Source: Mesocentrotus franciscanus (Eukaryota; Echinodermata; Echinoidea; Camarodonta; Strongylocentrotidae). Taken from it: 64,000 nt of DNA. Numbering within the stretch: position 1 is the first letter of the stretch; every line of letters starts with the position of its first letter. A program made the translations under genes and the position numbers. Location of the stretch: assembly GCA_037976565.1 (NCBI GenBank), contig CP137680.1:17544861-17608860 (forward strand), in the 5' to 3' direction. The notes beneath the pieces are model-generated. The model was not told where the DNA came from. It searched no databases and was given only the letters and a program-made list of their open reading frames with translations. Positions 48,774 to 60,564 of this stretch are shown piece by piece.

Positions 48774-49833
48774 ATGACTGCAACCATGGCAACCGCAGAG
48801 ACCGAAGGAAACATGACTGATGATTTTAGGATAAACTTTTACAACACCATTCCGATATCGTTCTCCATCGTAATCGCTCTTCTTATGATCGTAGTCACCA
48901 TCGGAGTCCTTGGAAACTTGATGGTCATCATCATCGTATTCAAAGACTCCACGATGCGGACAACACCGAATGCCATGGTGGCATCGCTAGCCGTCGCAGA
49001 CCTTCTTGTTCTCCTCATGTCGGTGCCCTTCAAAATTATATTTCTATTCACAAAAACTTGGCCTTTTGGAACGTCTGGTGTAAAGTCGTTCATCACCTAG
49101 CCATCTCTTGCGGATTGGTGTCCGTGTATTCACTGGTAGCTCTCAGCGCAGATCGTTACCACGCTATTGTGCGCCCAACGAGCTACACCGGAAATAGGAG
49201 TGCATGTAAGCTGTCCTCTCTGGTGGGTTCCCTATGGGTGATTTCCATCGCATTGGGAATACCCCCTTTCATTTCGTCCCGCGCAATGCCCACGCTGCAT
49301 CCAGACTTCACGTTCTGCTACATGGATATGGGTAGATACAAGGAAGCCTACACCATTACGTTCTGCATCCTAATGTTCGTATTCCCCCTCCTTCTCATCA
49401 GTATCTACTACTCCATGGTGGCATGGCGTCTCCTGAAGAGCGCCTGGGCTATTCCAGGAGAAGCCAATGAGAAGCGCCCTCAACTGCGCTCCAGGAAGCG
49501 CTTAGCCGTGGTTGTTCTTGCTATCGTCGTACTTTTCGCCATACTTTGGTTTCCGCACATCTGCGTGCGACTCTTCTTGCAGTTCCACCCTGATGCTATG
49601 ATCCTCCCGGGAATGGCCGACGCCAAGCTATTTTCTGACGTCATTAAGTATCTAAACCCTTGCATCAATCCTTACATTCTCTGCTTTATAAGCTCGACAT
49701 ACCGGAAGCATTTTCGTCGCTCTTTTTGTTGGTTGTGCAGCAGGAAAGGCGTTTCGACCGCGCGCGTTCGCTCACGTTTTCGTCCAAAGGGTCGTCGACG
49801 CGAACGAAATTTACCGAGTTCCTCCCGATGTAA
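48774..49833 (+). CDS. Bombesin/GRP-receptor-like class A GPCR, two apparent frameshifts
   Basis: Rhodopsin-family peptide receptor, expected at the plasma membrane and coupled to G proteins. Visible in order: N-glycosylation site NMTD (residue 13), TM1 with GVLGN (N48), TM2 LAVADLL (D76), ECL1 WPFG, the TM3 Cys in VWCKVV, ALSADRYHAIVRP (DRY motif), TM5 LLISIYYSM, IPGEANEKRPQLRSRKRLA in loop 3, TM6 FAILWFP and TM7 NPCINPYILCF. The DRY region and the SAW-IP / SRKRLA loop resemble vertebrate bombesin receptors. Two in-frame ATGs occur (48774, 48786); the second has the better context, AACCATGG. The frame changes at about 49068-49070 within WPFG and again at about 49760-49768, where the shifted frame gives a Ser/Thr-rich tail ending at TAA 49831-49833. 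Without the second shift the ORF runs to 49984 through an implausible basic tail. Reconstructed length is about 350 residues, normal for the family. AATAAA lies at 50100-50105. Assembly errors or a young pseudogene are both possible. Confidence 0.85.
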
Positions 49834-50099
49834 TACCGAAAGGACGCGCCATACTCGGAAAGTTTTAGCGACTGGTTTGGAACCTACTACGACCTACAAG
49901 AAAAGGAGAACAGATTGTATACAAAGGATTACAATGTGTCGGTCATCTAAGACACTGCACTTGTGTATAAAACTGTATAAATGAAACGGGTTCCACGGGG
50001 TTTAAGACTAGAGCATTTTTAGATTACCTACAGAGAAAATAAGATTTATCCTGCACTTTACAAGTACTATCATAATATTGTGTTTAAACTGCACGCTTA

Positions 50100-50105
50100 A
50101 ATAAA
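50100..50105 (+). terminator. Poly(A) signal for the receptor gene
   Basis: AATAAA about 270 bp after the reconstructed stop and 115 bp after the stop of the unshifted frame. Confidence 0.45.
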
Positions 50106-51272
50106 TCATTCACTGAATGGAATCGTAGCAAGGGGATGAACCTTATGAGATCGAGTAACTTGCAGATGGTAATACTCGTCGTATAATTATGTTATGATAG
50201 TGATATCTCTTTAATGCAATCTCCCATATTTTTCAAAGATGTAAATTGTCCGCAAAATGATGAAAGAAAGAAAAAAACATGTTGGGTGAAACATTTAGCA
50301 ATATATCTTTAATTTGTAGAATAAGGGAGTATTGATATACATGGTACCTTAATTTATACGTCCCTTTTAGGAGAATAAAACATACATATCGTTTAATTAC
50401 TGTTCATAATATATTGGGCCTATTAGTAAGTATATACAATTACAGTTGTACATTATTTTAGTAGTAATACAACCAGTTCAAGAATTCATTTCTTCAAAAC
50501 TTAAATTGTAAAGTTCAATTCCGGTCAAACGATTCCAATTGGAAATAAAACTGGAAGCAACGCTGGAAGAATATGTGTATAATGCGAGGTTTAGAAATCA
50601 TAAAAATGACAAGAAATTGACTCGGTCGTCTGAGCCCTGTTTCATAAAACTTGTTATCAATAACAAAAGCTAAATTTCTATGACAAATTTGCTCTCAGCC
50701 AATCAAATGCCATCAAATTTCAGTAGCATATAACTGTTATATATTGTATTTCTCTGCTTCGGTTCTCACAATAATTTCTCTTTTAATTTGGGAATGTTTG
50801 GTATCCATTTAAACAGTAAACTCATTGCTTACCTTATTAATTTGCATTGCACAATAAACCATGTTTTAAATTGATAGCATGGGCCAACATGGGAATGTAG
50901 TCGTAGGTTTGTTATAAGTGTAAATTTCTCAGAAGTTACAAGCTTTTCACTTGAACGACGAATGTACATGTATTATATTTTATACAACACCTACGTAGAT
51001 CCTTGTCATTTGATTGGAGGATTGTTGGTCACATGATATTCAATAAATAATACTATTGCACGACCGTGCATTTTTGGTTATATTCGCCGTGCATTTTGGT
51101 TATATGCAGACTGCGACGCGTACGTACCTCTCTGTCCTGCACGTCCCATTGTTATTAGCTGCGCGCATCTGACGCGAAGGCAATCTGAATGTAATCGAGA
51201 AGGCCTGACTCAACTTTAATTTATCTTTAATATAAGGAGCAAATCATAATTTGTTGAAAGATGTTGTATAAA
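50106..51272. other. No gene; one lone MITE-like terminus
   Basis: GAGCCCTGTTTCATAAAACT at about 50630 resembles the ends of the GGGCCC/GGGGGG MITE group, without a recognisable partner. Confidence 0.4.
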
Positions 51273-51438
51273 ACAAATAATGAATGTTTTCATTCGTTCA
51301 ATAGTGCAAATATTTTCATTCGTTGAAAGATTAACGTTAATTCTATTCAACTCGGCTGACGCCTCGTTGCATAGAACGTTAATCTTTCAACTCATGATAA
51401 TATTCGCACTATTGAACTCATAAGCATTCATTATTTGT
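51273..51438. repeat. Fold-back element, arms about 70 bp
   Basis: ACAAATAATGAATG at 51273 and CATTCATTATTTGT ending at 51437 enclose arms that also pair GTTCAATAGTGCAAATATT and GTTGAAAGATTAACGTTA with their complements. The loop is about 25 bases. Confidence 0.8.
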
Positions 51439-51879
51439 ATCATAATTTCATACCTGTACATATGTATAAAATTACAGTTATCGCACATGTAAATTCGCAG
51501 TGTATATAAAATTACGTATTGTGTATTTAACCAGAGTTACTATTTCGATTTTGTAAAATATTGATAAATGCATATATGAAAAAGACGAAGAGATAAGCTA
51601 CTCCATCGAAAGTTGATCAATAATACTTATTTCCGTCATTGGTTGATTAACTTTTCTTTCTTCTTATATATAATTTACTGCCAACGACTTTTGATCACAT
51701 TATCTTTTGTCAAACAAGAATAAAAACAAAAACAAGGACGATGGTAACGAAATAGCTTGTAATGACTGTTATAACTGTGAGGTGATGCATGAATTTTAAA
51801 AAGTCAAATATTGCAATTTTATATGAATGAAACGGACAGTTACATGGATTCAAAAGATTACTACCACTTCCACTGCTAC

Positions 51880-52074
51880 CACAATACTACTGCAAATATT
51901 ACTTCTACTACAAAACTTATACATCAACTCCTACTGTGGCAACCACCAATACTACTACAACCATTACATCTTCTACTTCCTATACTACTGCTGTTGCTGC
52001 TACTACTACTACTACTACTACTACTACCATGACTACTACTACTACGACGACGACGACGACGAGGACGATTACTT

Positions 52075-52113
<39 letters not shown>

Positions 52114-52310
52114 GTGTAATCTGCTGGTCTTTCTAGAACGGTATCAATACTACTTCTACTACTAACAATACCACTACTACTACTTCTGCTGCTACTACTA
52201 CCGTTACTTCAACCAGGTCCATGCTTCAACCAAAACAACAACAACAACAACAAGTACTACTACAGCAAAGACTACTACTCATATTACTATTGCTACAATT
52301 TTCTTAGTAA
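51880..52310. repeat. CTA/ACT trinucleotide array
   Basis: Degenerate at the edges and near-pure at about 51990-52112, with an internal ACG run (52040-52060). Poly-Thr, poly-Leu or poly-Tyr frames over it are artefacts. Confidence 0.95.
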
Positions 52311-52554
52311 GCCTACCTTATAATGTGTTACCCGTACAAACCAAATTTATTTTAAGGACCTAAAGGAATATATTTGAAACTTCTTGATTATTTGCATTCA
52401 GTTTACAGGATCTTTTGTATATGGGGGTATGTTTTCACAAATGCTCGTGTAACCCGACCCGACGTGGGGATCCGATTGACCAAAGTAAGCCCTATACACA
52501 TGTAGCATACATACATTTAGTGAAGTACGTTGCTAATGTAACGGGGGTGAGACG

Positions 52555-52570
52555 ATGACGACCACTACTT

Positions 52571-52621
<51 letters not shown>

Positions 52622-53030
52622 GTAGTAGTAGTACATGTAGTACTATTTTCTATAAGTATGTGCTGTCAGCACTTCTACTTAATATTGCTGCTGCTACTGC
52701 TACTACTACTACAACATGTACTTCTATCACCACCACCACCATCTCTACTACTACTACCACTACTTCTACTACTCCTACTGATAATGGCTGGTAATAATAA
52801 TATGTTCAATACAACCATTAATATTTCTACATGTCTTCAATTACTGTCATACCATAATGATTCCTACTAATACTTTGACTGCTACCACATATTTTACACC
52901 AACACCACCATCAACACCACTACTACTACTACTACTACTACCACTACTACTACTAATAATGCTACTACTACTGCTACTTCTATTGCTCCTGCTACTACTA
53001 CCACCACCACTATACCACCATCACCACTAT
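52555..53030. repeat. Second CTA/ACT trinucleotide array
   Basis: Near-pure ACT at 52563-52620 and then TAG units, followed by interspersed CTA blocks to about 53030. Only about 250 bp separate it from the first array. Confidence 0.95.
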
Positions 53031-54047
53031 ATATATTTCAATAATAACTATGATACGTTTCTCATTCTTATATTACCGCTGACTGTCATTGATAAACTCC
53101 TACTCCTATTTTTTGAATGTAGGTTATTGTTTCAAATGTGTCTGTCGATATTTTTCTCTCAGTGAAATATGAAGTAACTTTCATATTCTTATTATGGTTT
53201 ATTTAATCCATGCATTGCAAGAAATCATTTTTATTAATGACATTTAATATTTTGTGACGTTTCAAAGTAAGTTTCAGCTAATATTTGGTATACCCGCATC
53301 CATTCGAAATGCACGCATTTGAAAAACAGAAAAAATATAAATGATCACGTGTTATTGTCATATAGTGTTCTGCAAAACGTCAATAAATTGTTGATATAAT
53401 GTTAGACAGTTATATATTTGTTGTGTTTGATTCGTCAATTTTTCCCCAATAAGTATGGCTGGTATATTTTAGATAGTGACTTACATTTGTTAACTTCATA
53501 TAATCTTTTACTAACAATTTCCATTATTGAACGAGAATGCACTTCTACACAAAGCAGCGTAAATTTATATTTAACGAGTCTGTTAACGGTCACGTGACGT
53601 CGCGTTGCAATTTATTACAGCCCAATTTTATATGCAATTTAGGTATGGTGTGTTCTAGTGGGTTATTTCATGGGAAAGCTCCAATACAAGTCGGTTATTG
53701 TCCCGACTTTAGGGCGTCATTTACTCTTATACGTTTCAAGACTTTATATATCTCTAAGGTTTTATTTAGATATAGAAGATAACATTTTGAAACCCAGTGT
53801 ATTAATTAGATATTGACGTATAAAATAAATCTATGATACTACAAACGTTTTATTCCTTCCTATGAATATCAATCGAGAGACGTGGACTTTACACGCGTTG
53901 TTCAAGCTTTCCATTTTATCACTTGCAATTTCAAACTGTTGAACTGTTTTCAACTAAGGGCATCTATCTTGACCTTTCACAGATCTTGGAAATTCTTGGT
54001 CAGTGCCACAGAACCCCAACATTAGTCGGGGTAACCTCGCTAGTCGT
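53031..54047. other. No gene seen
   Basis: AT-rich; the 81-codon frame at 53537-53782 has no domain. Confidence 0.5.
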
Positions 54048-54412
54048 AAGGACCGCTATTCATAACGTGTAACTTCCTATACGTGAAGGACCGCTATTCA
54101 TAAAACGGAAAGGGGGTCACTATTCATAAGTGCATAAGGACCGCCATTCGTCAGGACCGCTATTCATAATGTGAGATGAGGGTCGGTATTCATAATTAAC
54201 ATTGAGGGTCATTACTCATAAGACCGCTTTTCATAATACGAAATGAGGGTCGCTATTCATAATACGAGAAGAGGGGGAATAGCGACCCCGATTTTGTATT
54301 ATGAATAGCGACCCTTTTCTTCGATTATGAATAGCGGTCCTTACGAATAATGACCTTTTCTCAAAATTAATTATGAATAGCGGTCCTTACGAATAGCGAT
54401 CGGACCCCCATT
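54048..54412. repeat. Fold-back minisatellite of GGACCGCTATTCATAA units
   Basis: About nine copies of a 16-18-bp unit (AGGACCGCTATTCATAA and GAGGGTCGCTATTCATAA variants) in direct orientation at 54048-54265 are followed by about six copies in inverted orientation at 54275-54405 (TTATGAATAGCGGTCCTT). Spacers are 5-25 bases and variable. The two halves can pair over about 200 bases. Two unit subtypes alternate (ACCGC and GGTCGC). A copy of ATTAGTC lies outside each end. Confidence 0.85.
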
Positions 54413-54683
54413 AGTCACTCGAATGTTTATGGTTATAGCGTTACTTAGACTGCAGATGATGTAACTTTTCATTTTGTCACTTTCTTAAGGTCGGTTCGTA
54501 ATTCAGAAAATATGACAAGGTTCGTTATTCCGAAAGTGAAATAATTCCAAATTCAATATGGAATTCAAACAAAATGAAAATCTACTTCAAAACTTCTGAT
54601 AAAAGACATTTCGGAATAACTAAAGTGTATAAGCTCTGATTGGCTCACCAAATATTTAGAAAACGAACATTTATAATTCAGTT

Positions 54684-55183
54684 NNNNNNNNNNNNNNNNN
54701 NNNNNNNNNNNNNNNNNNNNNNNNNNNNNNNNNNNNNNNNNNNNNNNNNNNNNNNNNNNNNNNNNNNNNNNNNNNNNNNNNNNNNNNNNNNNNNNNNNNN
54801 NNNNNNNNNNNNNNNNNNNNNNNNNNNNNNNNNNNNNNNNNNNNNNNNNNNNNNNNNNNNNNNNNNNNNNNNNNNNNNNNNNNNNNNNNNNNNNNNNNNN
54901 NNNNNNNNNNNNNNNNNNNNNNNNNNNNNNNNNNNNNNNNNNNNNNNNNNNNNNNNNNNNNNNNNNNNNNNNNNNNNNNNNNNNNNNNNNNNNNNNNNNN
55001 NNNNNNNNNNNNNNNNNNNNNNNNNNNNNNNNNNNNNNNNNNNNNNNNNNNNNNNNNNNNNNNNNNNNNNNNNNNNNNNNNNNNNNNNNNNNNNNNNNNN
55101 NNNNNNNNNNNNNNNNNNNNNNNNNNNNNNNNNNNNNNNNNNNNNNNNNNNNNNNNNNNNNNNNNNNNNNNNNNNNNNNNNNN
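54684..55183. other. Assembly gap (500 N)
   Basis: Exactly 500 undetermined bases, so the true length is unknown. Frames crossing it are meaningless. Confidence 1.
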
Positions 55184-55269
55184 TCTTAGGCACATAATAT
55201 GTCAGCCAACTCACTCGCAGTCGGAAATGTAATCTGTAGGCCTAAGTGTAAATTTAAGTTTCATGTTCC

Positions 55270-55345
55270 TCCTTTTTCTTTCTTTCTTTCTCTCCCTCTC
55301 TCTCTCTCTCTCTGTCTCTCTCCTTTTCCTCTATCCTCTATCTTC
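55270..55345. repeat. CT-rich tract
   Basis: TTTC and CTCT low-complexity sequence just right of the gap. Confidence 0.85.
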
Positions 55346-56305
55346 TTCTCTTTTACATTATTGTCTCTTTTCCATTTTGTTGTGTGTGTGACATGCGTTA
55401 CGCGTTGGTGTGACATCGCACATAAATGCCAGATTACAGATTCCTGTCTAATTACATGTATTGATCTCGATTTAATTTTAAAAAAACTTTCTCATTAATT
55501 CTATTTCCGTTTTTTTTTCTAATACTTACACTAATCTCCATTTAAAAAAACGTCTACTTCCTCTCAAGACAACATTATATAAAGTTCATTGCAAGGCTAT
55601 CTCATGAGTCATCTCTCAATTTCAATAACTTCTTGCTTTCCTCATCTCAGTTTCTCTTGCTTTAATATTTCTCGTTACTTCCTTCAATTGAGCTCCAACT
55701 TGATTTCTCCATCTCCATATATTCTAGTAGTGAACTATATCTATTCTTCAACTACAGGTAGATGCAAATATTACTCAAAATTCATTATATAAATCACACT
55801 CAGGATACAGCCAATGGACTAAATTGCTTCAATCTATATTTTACATATCATTAATATATGGTTTTAAATGGCTATGGTGATGAGATGTCTAGAGTAATAT
55901 GTTGATGTGTTTGTTAAAATGTATTACCATGGTGCATCTTCTTGGTTAAAAGATATATTTGTACGTACTGTACATGTATTAACGTAAGTTCATGCCTTTA
56001 CATACCACAGTAGAAATCAAATATTTTATATTTGATGCAGAATAATATTAATATTTGAAGATTAGAAACACAAACAGATTCCATAACCATTCAAGTGTTT
56101 CAAGAAAAGTTAAGCAAACTTTGTCCTCGATGTAAATTCACACTAGCGTATGAGCTCTCTATCCAGTCTAGACTCCGCGAGCGGTTTCATTGGAATTAAT
56201 CGAAATTCGTGTAAATAAAAATACGCACCCGTACATACTGAGCTGAGCAGCTTTGTAACAGCGGACTTGATTGGTTGCCTGAAAATCAATTTACTAGCAT
56301 ACTGC
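55346..56305. other. No gene seen
   Basis: AT-rich until about 56140, then GC rises toward the palindrome cluster. Confidence 0.5.
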
Positions 56306-56459
56306 GCATACGTATGGAAACGGGCATACGTTTGCTAATAAACTTGCATACGTATGCTATCGCACTGTGCAAACGTTTGCTAAATAACAGGCGGCGATTG
56401 GTCAATTAGCATACGTTTGCTAAGGCAGATGCATATATGCCGCGTTCCATACGTATGCC
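56306..56459. promoter_or_regulatory. Cluster of GCATACGTATGC-type palindromes
   Basis: Seven sites in 154 bp: 56306 GCATACGTATGG, 56324 GCATACGTTTGC, 56346 GCATACGTATGC, 56369 GCAAACGTTTGC, 56409 GCATACGTTTGC, 56431 GCATATATGC and 56447 CCATACGTATGCC. Start-to-start spacing is mostly 16-23 bases, with one of 40. Inverted CCAAT motifs (GATTGG) lie at about 56269 and 56395. It may be a protein-binding array or a decayed minisatellite. No gene is identified next to it. Confidence 0.4.
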
Positions 56460-57302
56460 CCAAACGAATAATGGCACGAACGGCCTTCCATACTCGTCGT
56501 GTAAATCTGTGACGGAGCGATTTCGGTTACATCGCCAGTAATTGAAAATTTGGCGGTGCTTTCTATTTTCATTGCTCATTGCGCCTCATTCAGTCATTTT
56601 CGTGATTTTTAGTAAATGTAAAAATTAAAGATCAGACTTTTTTCTTTCTAAAAATATAAGTTTTGTTCATCAATACAAAAAATAAGGTCTGTTTTTTTGG
56701 AGAAATTGCCGTCTTATTTTGCTGAAGCTTCACGTCTTTCCTTTTAATACACTCACAATACAAATTGCGTAAGCACCGCCGCACGCGCAGATCGGTCGAT
56801 ACCTCCATTCATTTCCCCATTGTCAATGATTGTCGTCTGCTAAAGCTCGGCCGATTATCAACCGAATACCATAATAGGCCTAAACCTTCGTTTTACATGG
56901 GTTTTCGACACATTTTGTAACTATATTCTGACCAACATTATGTCATGATCTACACTAAATGACCTTTCTTTTAAATGTGCAAATCAAATATAGGACTATT
57001 TGGGAAATGAATTTTGAGATGAACATTGTTTTATTCTCGACAAAAATATATATTTACTTTGAATGCTTTCGACTTCGTTTCTCATAATTTGAAATATTCA
57101 TTTTGTTTTAGTTTTTGCCTCCCGCTTAATTTTGTTATTTTTTTTTATCTATACATCTCTTACAACCCTATTTTGATATGAGGTTGCTGTATCAATAAAA
57201 TATTTATTGAATTTTGTACGCATATTTGATTTGTTTTGTTTTTAATGGAAAGAGCTTAAATGAATGACAGAGATTAGAACAAAATCATAATTCATCACAA
57301 TC
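56460..57302. other. No gene seen
   Basis: AT-rich sequence to the right of the palindrome cluster, with no open frame of note. Confidence 0.5.
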
Positions 57303-57391
57303 ATCTCTCTCTCTCTCTCTTTATATCTATTTATCTATCTATCTCTGTTTGTCTGTCTCTCTCTCTGTCTCCCTCCTCCCCCTCCCTCTCT
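57303..57391. repeat. CT and ATCT microsatellite
   Basis: CT run, then TATCTATCTATC and further CT. Confidence 0.9.
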
Positions 57392-57680
57392 GAATACGTC
57401 AGGATTTTCGTGAAATTGGCATTGTGCCTCAGTGTGTTTATTTCCGCATCGCGTTTTAGTGTGGTTTTTTTAAAGGGTGTGGCTAATAAGGAGTTAATCG
57501 CCGTCAAGTCTTGGTAGTCTTTTGTTTATTCGAAAATAAATGATATTGAAAATATAGTGATTCATTATATGTTACGAAACAATAAAGAAAGAAGTGCAAA
57601 CAACGTAAGAATTTAATGTATTTGTCTTCGTCTCCATCTGTGTTCTCGTTCAACCTATCATGTCAATAAAACTTTGTTAA

Positions 57681-57850
57681 CCCGTTCCTTCTGTTGGAGT
57701 TTACAACTATGACAACGAACTTTACCCTTGGCCACGTTCATTGTTCCTCTTACGTAACTTCCGTTCCGTTCTTCTATTGTTGAGTTTACAACCATGACAA
57801 CGAACTTTACCCTTGGCCACGTTCATTGTTCCTCTTACGTAACTTAGCTG
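57681..57850. repeat. 85-bp tandem duplication
   Basis: Two units 85 bp apart, nearly identical over GAGTTTACAAC-ATGACAACG and CCTTGGCCACGTTCATTG to TTACGTAACTT. No coding frame. Confidence 0.9.
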
Positions 57851-58149
57851 TAGGGGTCTAAGACATAAATCTTTTCGTATATTCTATATAGGTCTAAAAT
57901 ACTTTAAAATATTTCTGGGTCATTTTTGTTTGTATATACTTTGTCAAAATTTGCCAATACTTACAAACTATTACGTTTCCCTATCATCTTCCGCTCTAGA
58001 ATCCTATCCTTTTGTAATTTGTTGTGTCCTTTTCATACTTATTTTTCTTGTCTCCTCTTCAAGATTTCTTCGGTTTGGTAGGGTATTTCTGCTATTTATT
58101 TTTTTATAAATAAAAGAAAATTTTATTCTTTTTTCTTATAATGTTGTCC

Positions 58150-58522
58150 ACCTTCTTCTAGATAACCCTTTTGTGCTAAAGTATAATGTCCGATGTATAT
58201 TATTTCTGTCAATATCGTAAATGAACGTATCATTTTATTTTGACGCAACAAAGATTTACATTCAAAATCAAAACTTTTAGTTTCCATAATTTTTATACAG
58301 TAGTATTCTTCTCATTTCGACATTATCAGTCGCTCGTTCTCTATTTTCCTTTCCTATAATAAATATAAGGTATAATTTTGTGTACATTATCAGGAAATGT
58401 TATAATAATTTGTCTCAAGGTAGGAATGATGCCATACTAGCAAATGTCGGAATAGAAAACAACATGAAGAAAGGATGGAAAACACATTGACAGAAAGACA
58501 GAGAGAGACAGACAGACAATGG

Positions 58523-58555
<33 letters not shown>

Positions 58556-59435
58556 AAGATGGACGTAGTCTGTACTGTATTTTATTATGATATTTGTCTC
58601 TCCGATCTCCTATCACCCCAGCTCTGATTTTTTTTGTTACTTTTGGGGTTTATTTATATCTTTTCGCTAAAGTATTATGTCCGACGTATATAAGTAACGT
58701 CAATATCATAGCATAATAAACTTTTTTTCATATCATTTTGATGCAACACAGATTTACATTTAAAAGTTTTACTTTTTATAATATGAATCATCAGGCGCTC
58801 GTCCTGTGTTTTCCTTCTCCATATCGAGGTTATGGTATAATAATTTATCTCAAGATCGAAAGGAATACTTTGGGACGGAAAACAGTACCAAAGATGAAGA
58901 TGGAAAATGGCGCTGAGAAAGCGAGCAAGAGATATAGAGAAATTAAGACATCATACAGAGAGAGAAACAATCATTTCTCATGTCATCTTTTCGTCTGTGA
59001 CATTTTACTAAGTCACATTTGTATTATTCCTTTATCTTTCAATGATTGTTATATATTTGAATGAATATTTCAGATAGGGTCAAATCTGGTTCTACGTTAT
59101 AATTATGATCATCTAATTTTATTTAGGAGTAAGTCGAAACGCGATCTCATCAAAAATCACGGAACAGAAAACACTATGAGAGATGAAGATAGAAAATGAC
59201 AATTTGAAAACGAGAGAGAGAGAGAGAGAGAGAAAGTTGGACGTATTGTTATTTATTATTATGCTACGATCAACACCAACCGCCCCCGCTGTGGATTCCT
59301 CTTCAGTTTTTTTTTTTAATCGTTATTTACACTCAACAATTTTACTTTTTATAATTATTGTACAGTAATATTCTTTTTATTTCGATATCATCAGGCGCTC
59401 GTACCGTGTTTTCCATCTTCATATCGAGGTTATAA
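58150..59435. repeat. Degenerate long tandem repeats (about 0.3-0.6 kb units)
   Basis: Shared landmarks recur in order: GCTAAAGTAT-ATGTCCGA (58176, 58669), ATCAG-CGCTCGT (58331, 58796, 59395), and GAAG-ATGGAAAA (58473, 58899, 59187) followed by a GA tract (58521-58558, 58960-58970, 59211-59234). At least three diverged copies are present. The 108-codon frame in the middle copy is probably not a gene. Confidence 0.7.
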
Positions 59436-59803
59436 CGTGCAAATGTATAAGTTTTTAAAATTCTTGACAAATTGCGCAAAAAGGAGTCCGAATACGTGTT
59501 TAATAATAAATATTTCATTATATAGGATGTCACCAATAATTGTGAAAACCTCTCATAATTATGTAAAGCTATAGAATAACTAACATCGATAAGAATAGAA
59601 CAAGTACAATACTATATGTTTAATGGAAAAATAAATAGATCTAAACGCAACGATATCTTCACAAATTTGAGCGCAGCTCTATTCGAACGCATTTTCTGCA
59701 AATCAGCAATTACAATGGAAAAAACGCACTATCGAAGGGATCAAGTAACTACATTATTGTGAGCTAATATGCCCACTGATAAGGTAATGTGAGAAAATCC
59801 AAG

Positions 59804-59915
59804 TTAAAGGGATTTAGTAACTTTGTTGACAATTGCAAAAGTGATGGGTGATTAATAAAATATGTATTGGTATGATCCGCTATGTCCACAAAGTAATGTT
59901 ACTAAATCCCTTTCA
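59804..59915. mobile_element. Short inverted-repeat element
   Basis: TTAAAGGGATTTAGTAACTT at 59804 is mirrored by TTACTAAATCCCTTTCA ending at 59915. The interior is AT-rich. Confidence 0.6.
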
Positions 59916-60381
59916 TTGGATGTAATTTGGCCAAGTAATGAAGTGAAAATGCAAAATGATATGCACTAACACTTGACATTGATTTTGTACACGGTTATGA
60001 CTATCCAGTAGATAGTGTGACATCCAAACACTAAGCGTAAACATCTTTATTTTACTTTCATATTGATTGATTACAATAGGTTATTCCGAGTATGGTGATT
60101 GTGTATGTGTGCGTGGGTAGGGGTCGGGTGCTATTGTGATTAAAGGGTAATAGCCGCCTATGTGCGCGGAACAATGGGCGCAACAACTATTAGCTGCTCA
60201 AAGAGCTGTCTTTTGTCATTGTGTTGCAATAACAAAGTGCTTGTAAAAGTTACATGTAATTACAGTTACTATAATATCCGTATGCTATATAACACCCAAT
60301 GTGAACATGACGTGTTCAGGCCTTATAACTATATACAGGGCACGTTAAAAAGACTTTACTAGCGCTAGCTAATAAATATGA

Positions 60382-60564
60382 AACGTCAAAACCTCACGAG
60401 CAATTGATGACAACAAATTGTTACGACAAATGCCACCATCAATACAGTTTCTTCGCAAAGAAATATTCGATCGAATATCATGTTTGGAACAGATAAGCGA
60501 TTTCGAATTGTTCGAGGTGGAAATAACGAACATCATGTCCGATAAACACTGTTTTTTCTTCTGA
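60382..60564 (+). pseudogene. Coding-like segment in duplicated block, copy 1
   Basis: A 60-codon open frame after TGA, containing LLRQMPPSIQFLRKEIFDRI and ending at TGA 60562-60564. Its LRKEIFDRIS core matches LRKEIFDKIS in copy 2 (62004-62282), so the segment is conserved between duplicates better than most of the surroundings. No start codon fits the 5' end. Probably an exon or a gene fragment of unknown family. Confidence 0.3.

Noticed and set aside
48449..48792. Minus-strand protein with two 28-residue repeats
   Set aside because: The repeat is explained by the 84-bp DNA duplication; there is no start, splice or domain evidence, and it overlaps the receptor's start antisense.
51811..53165. 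Poly-Thr, poly-Leu and poly-Tyr open frames
   Set aside because: They follow directly from the CTA/ACT arrays.
54048..54412. CRISPR array
   Set aside because: Units are variable, spacers are short and unequal, half the units are inverted, and the DNA is eukaryotic with no cas genes.
54640..55214. Open frames of 174-185 codons
   Set aside because: They consist almost entirely of the 500-N gap.
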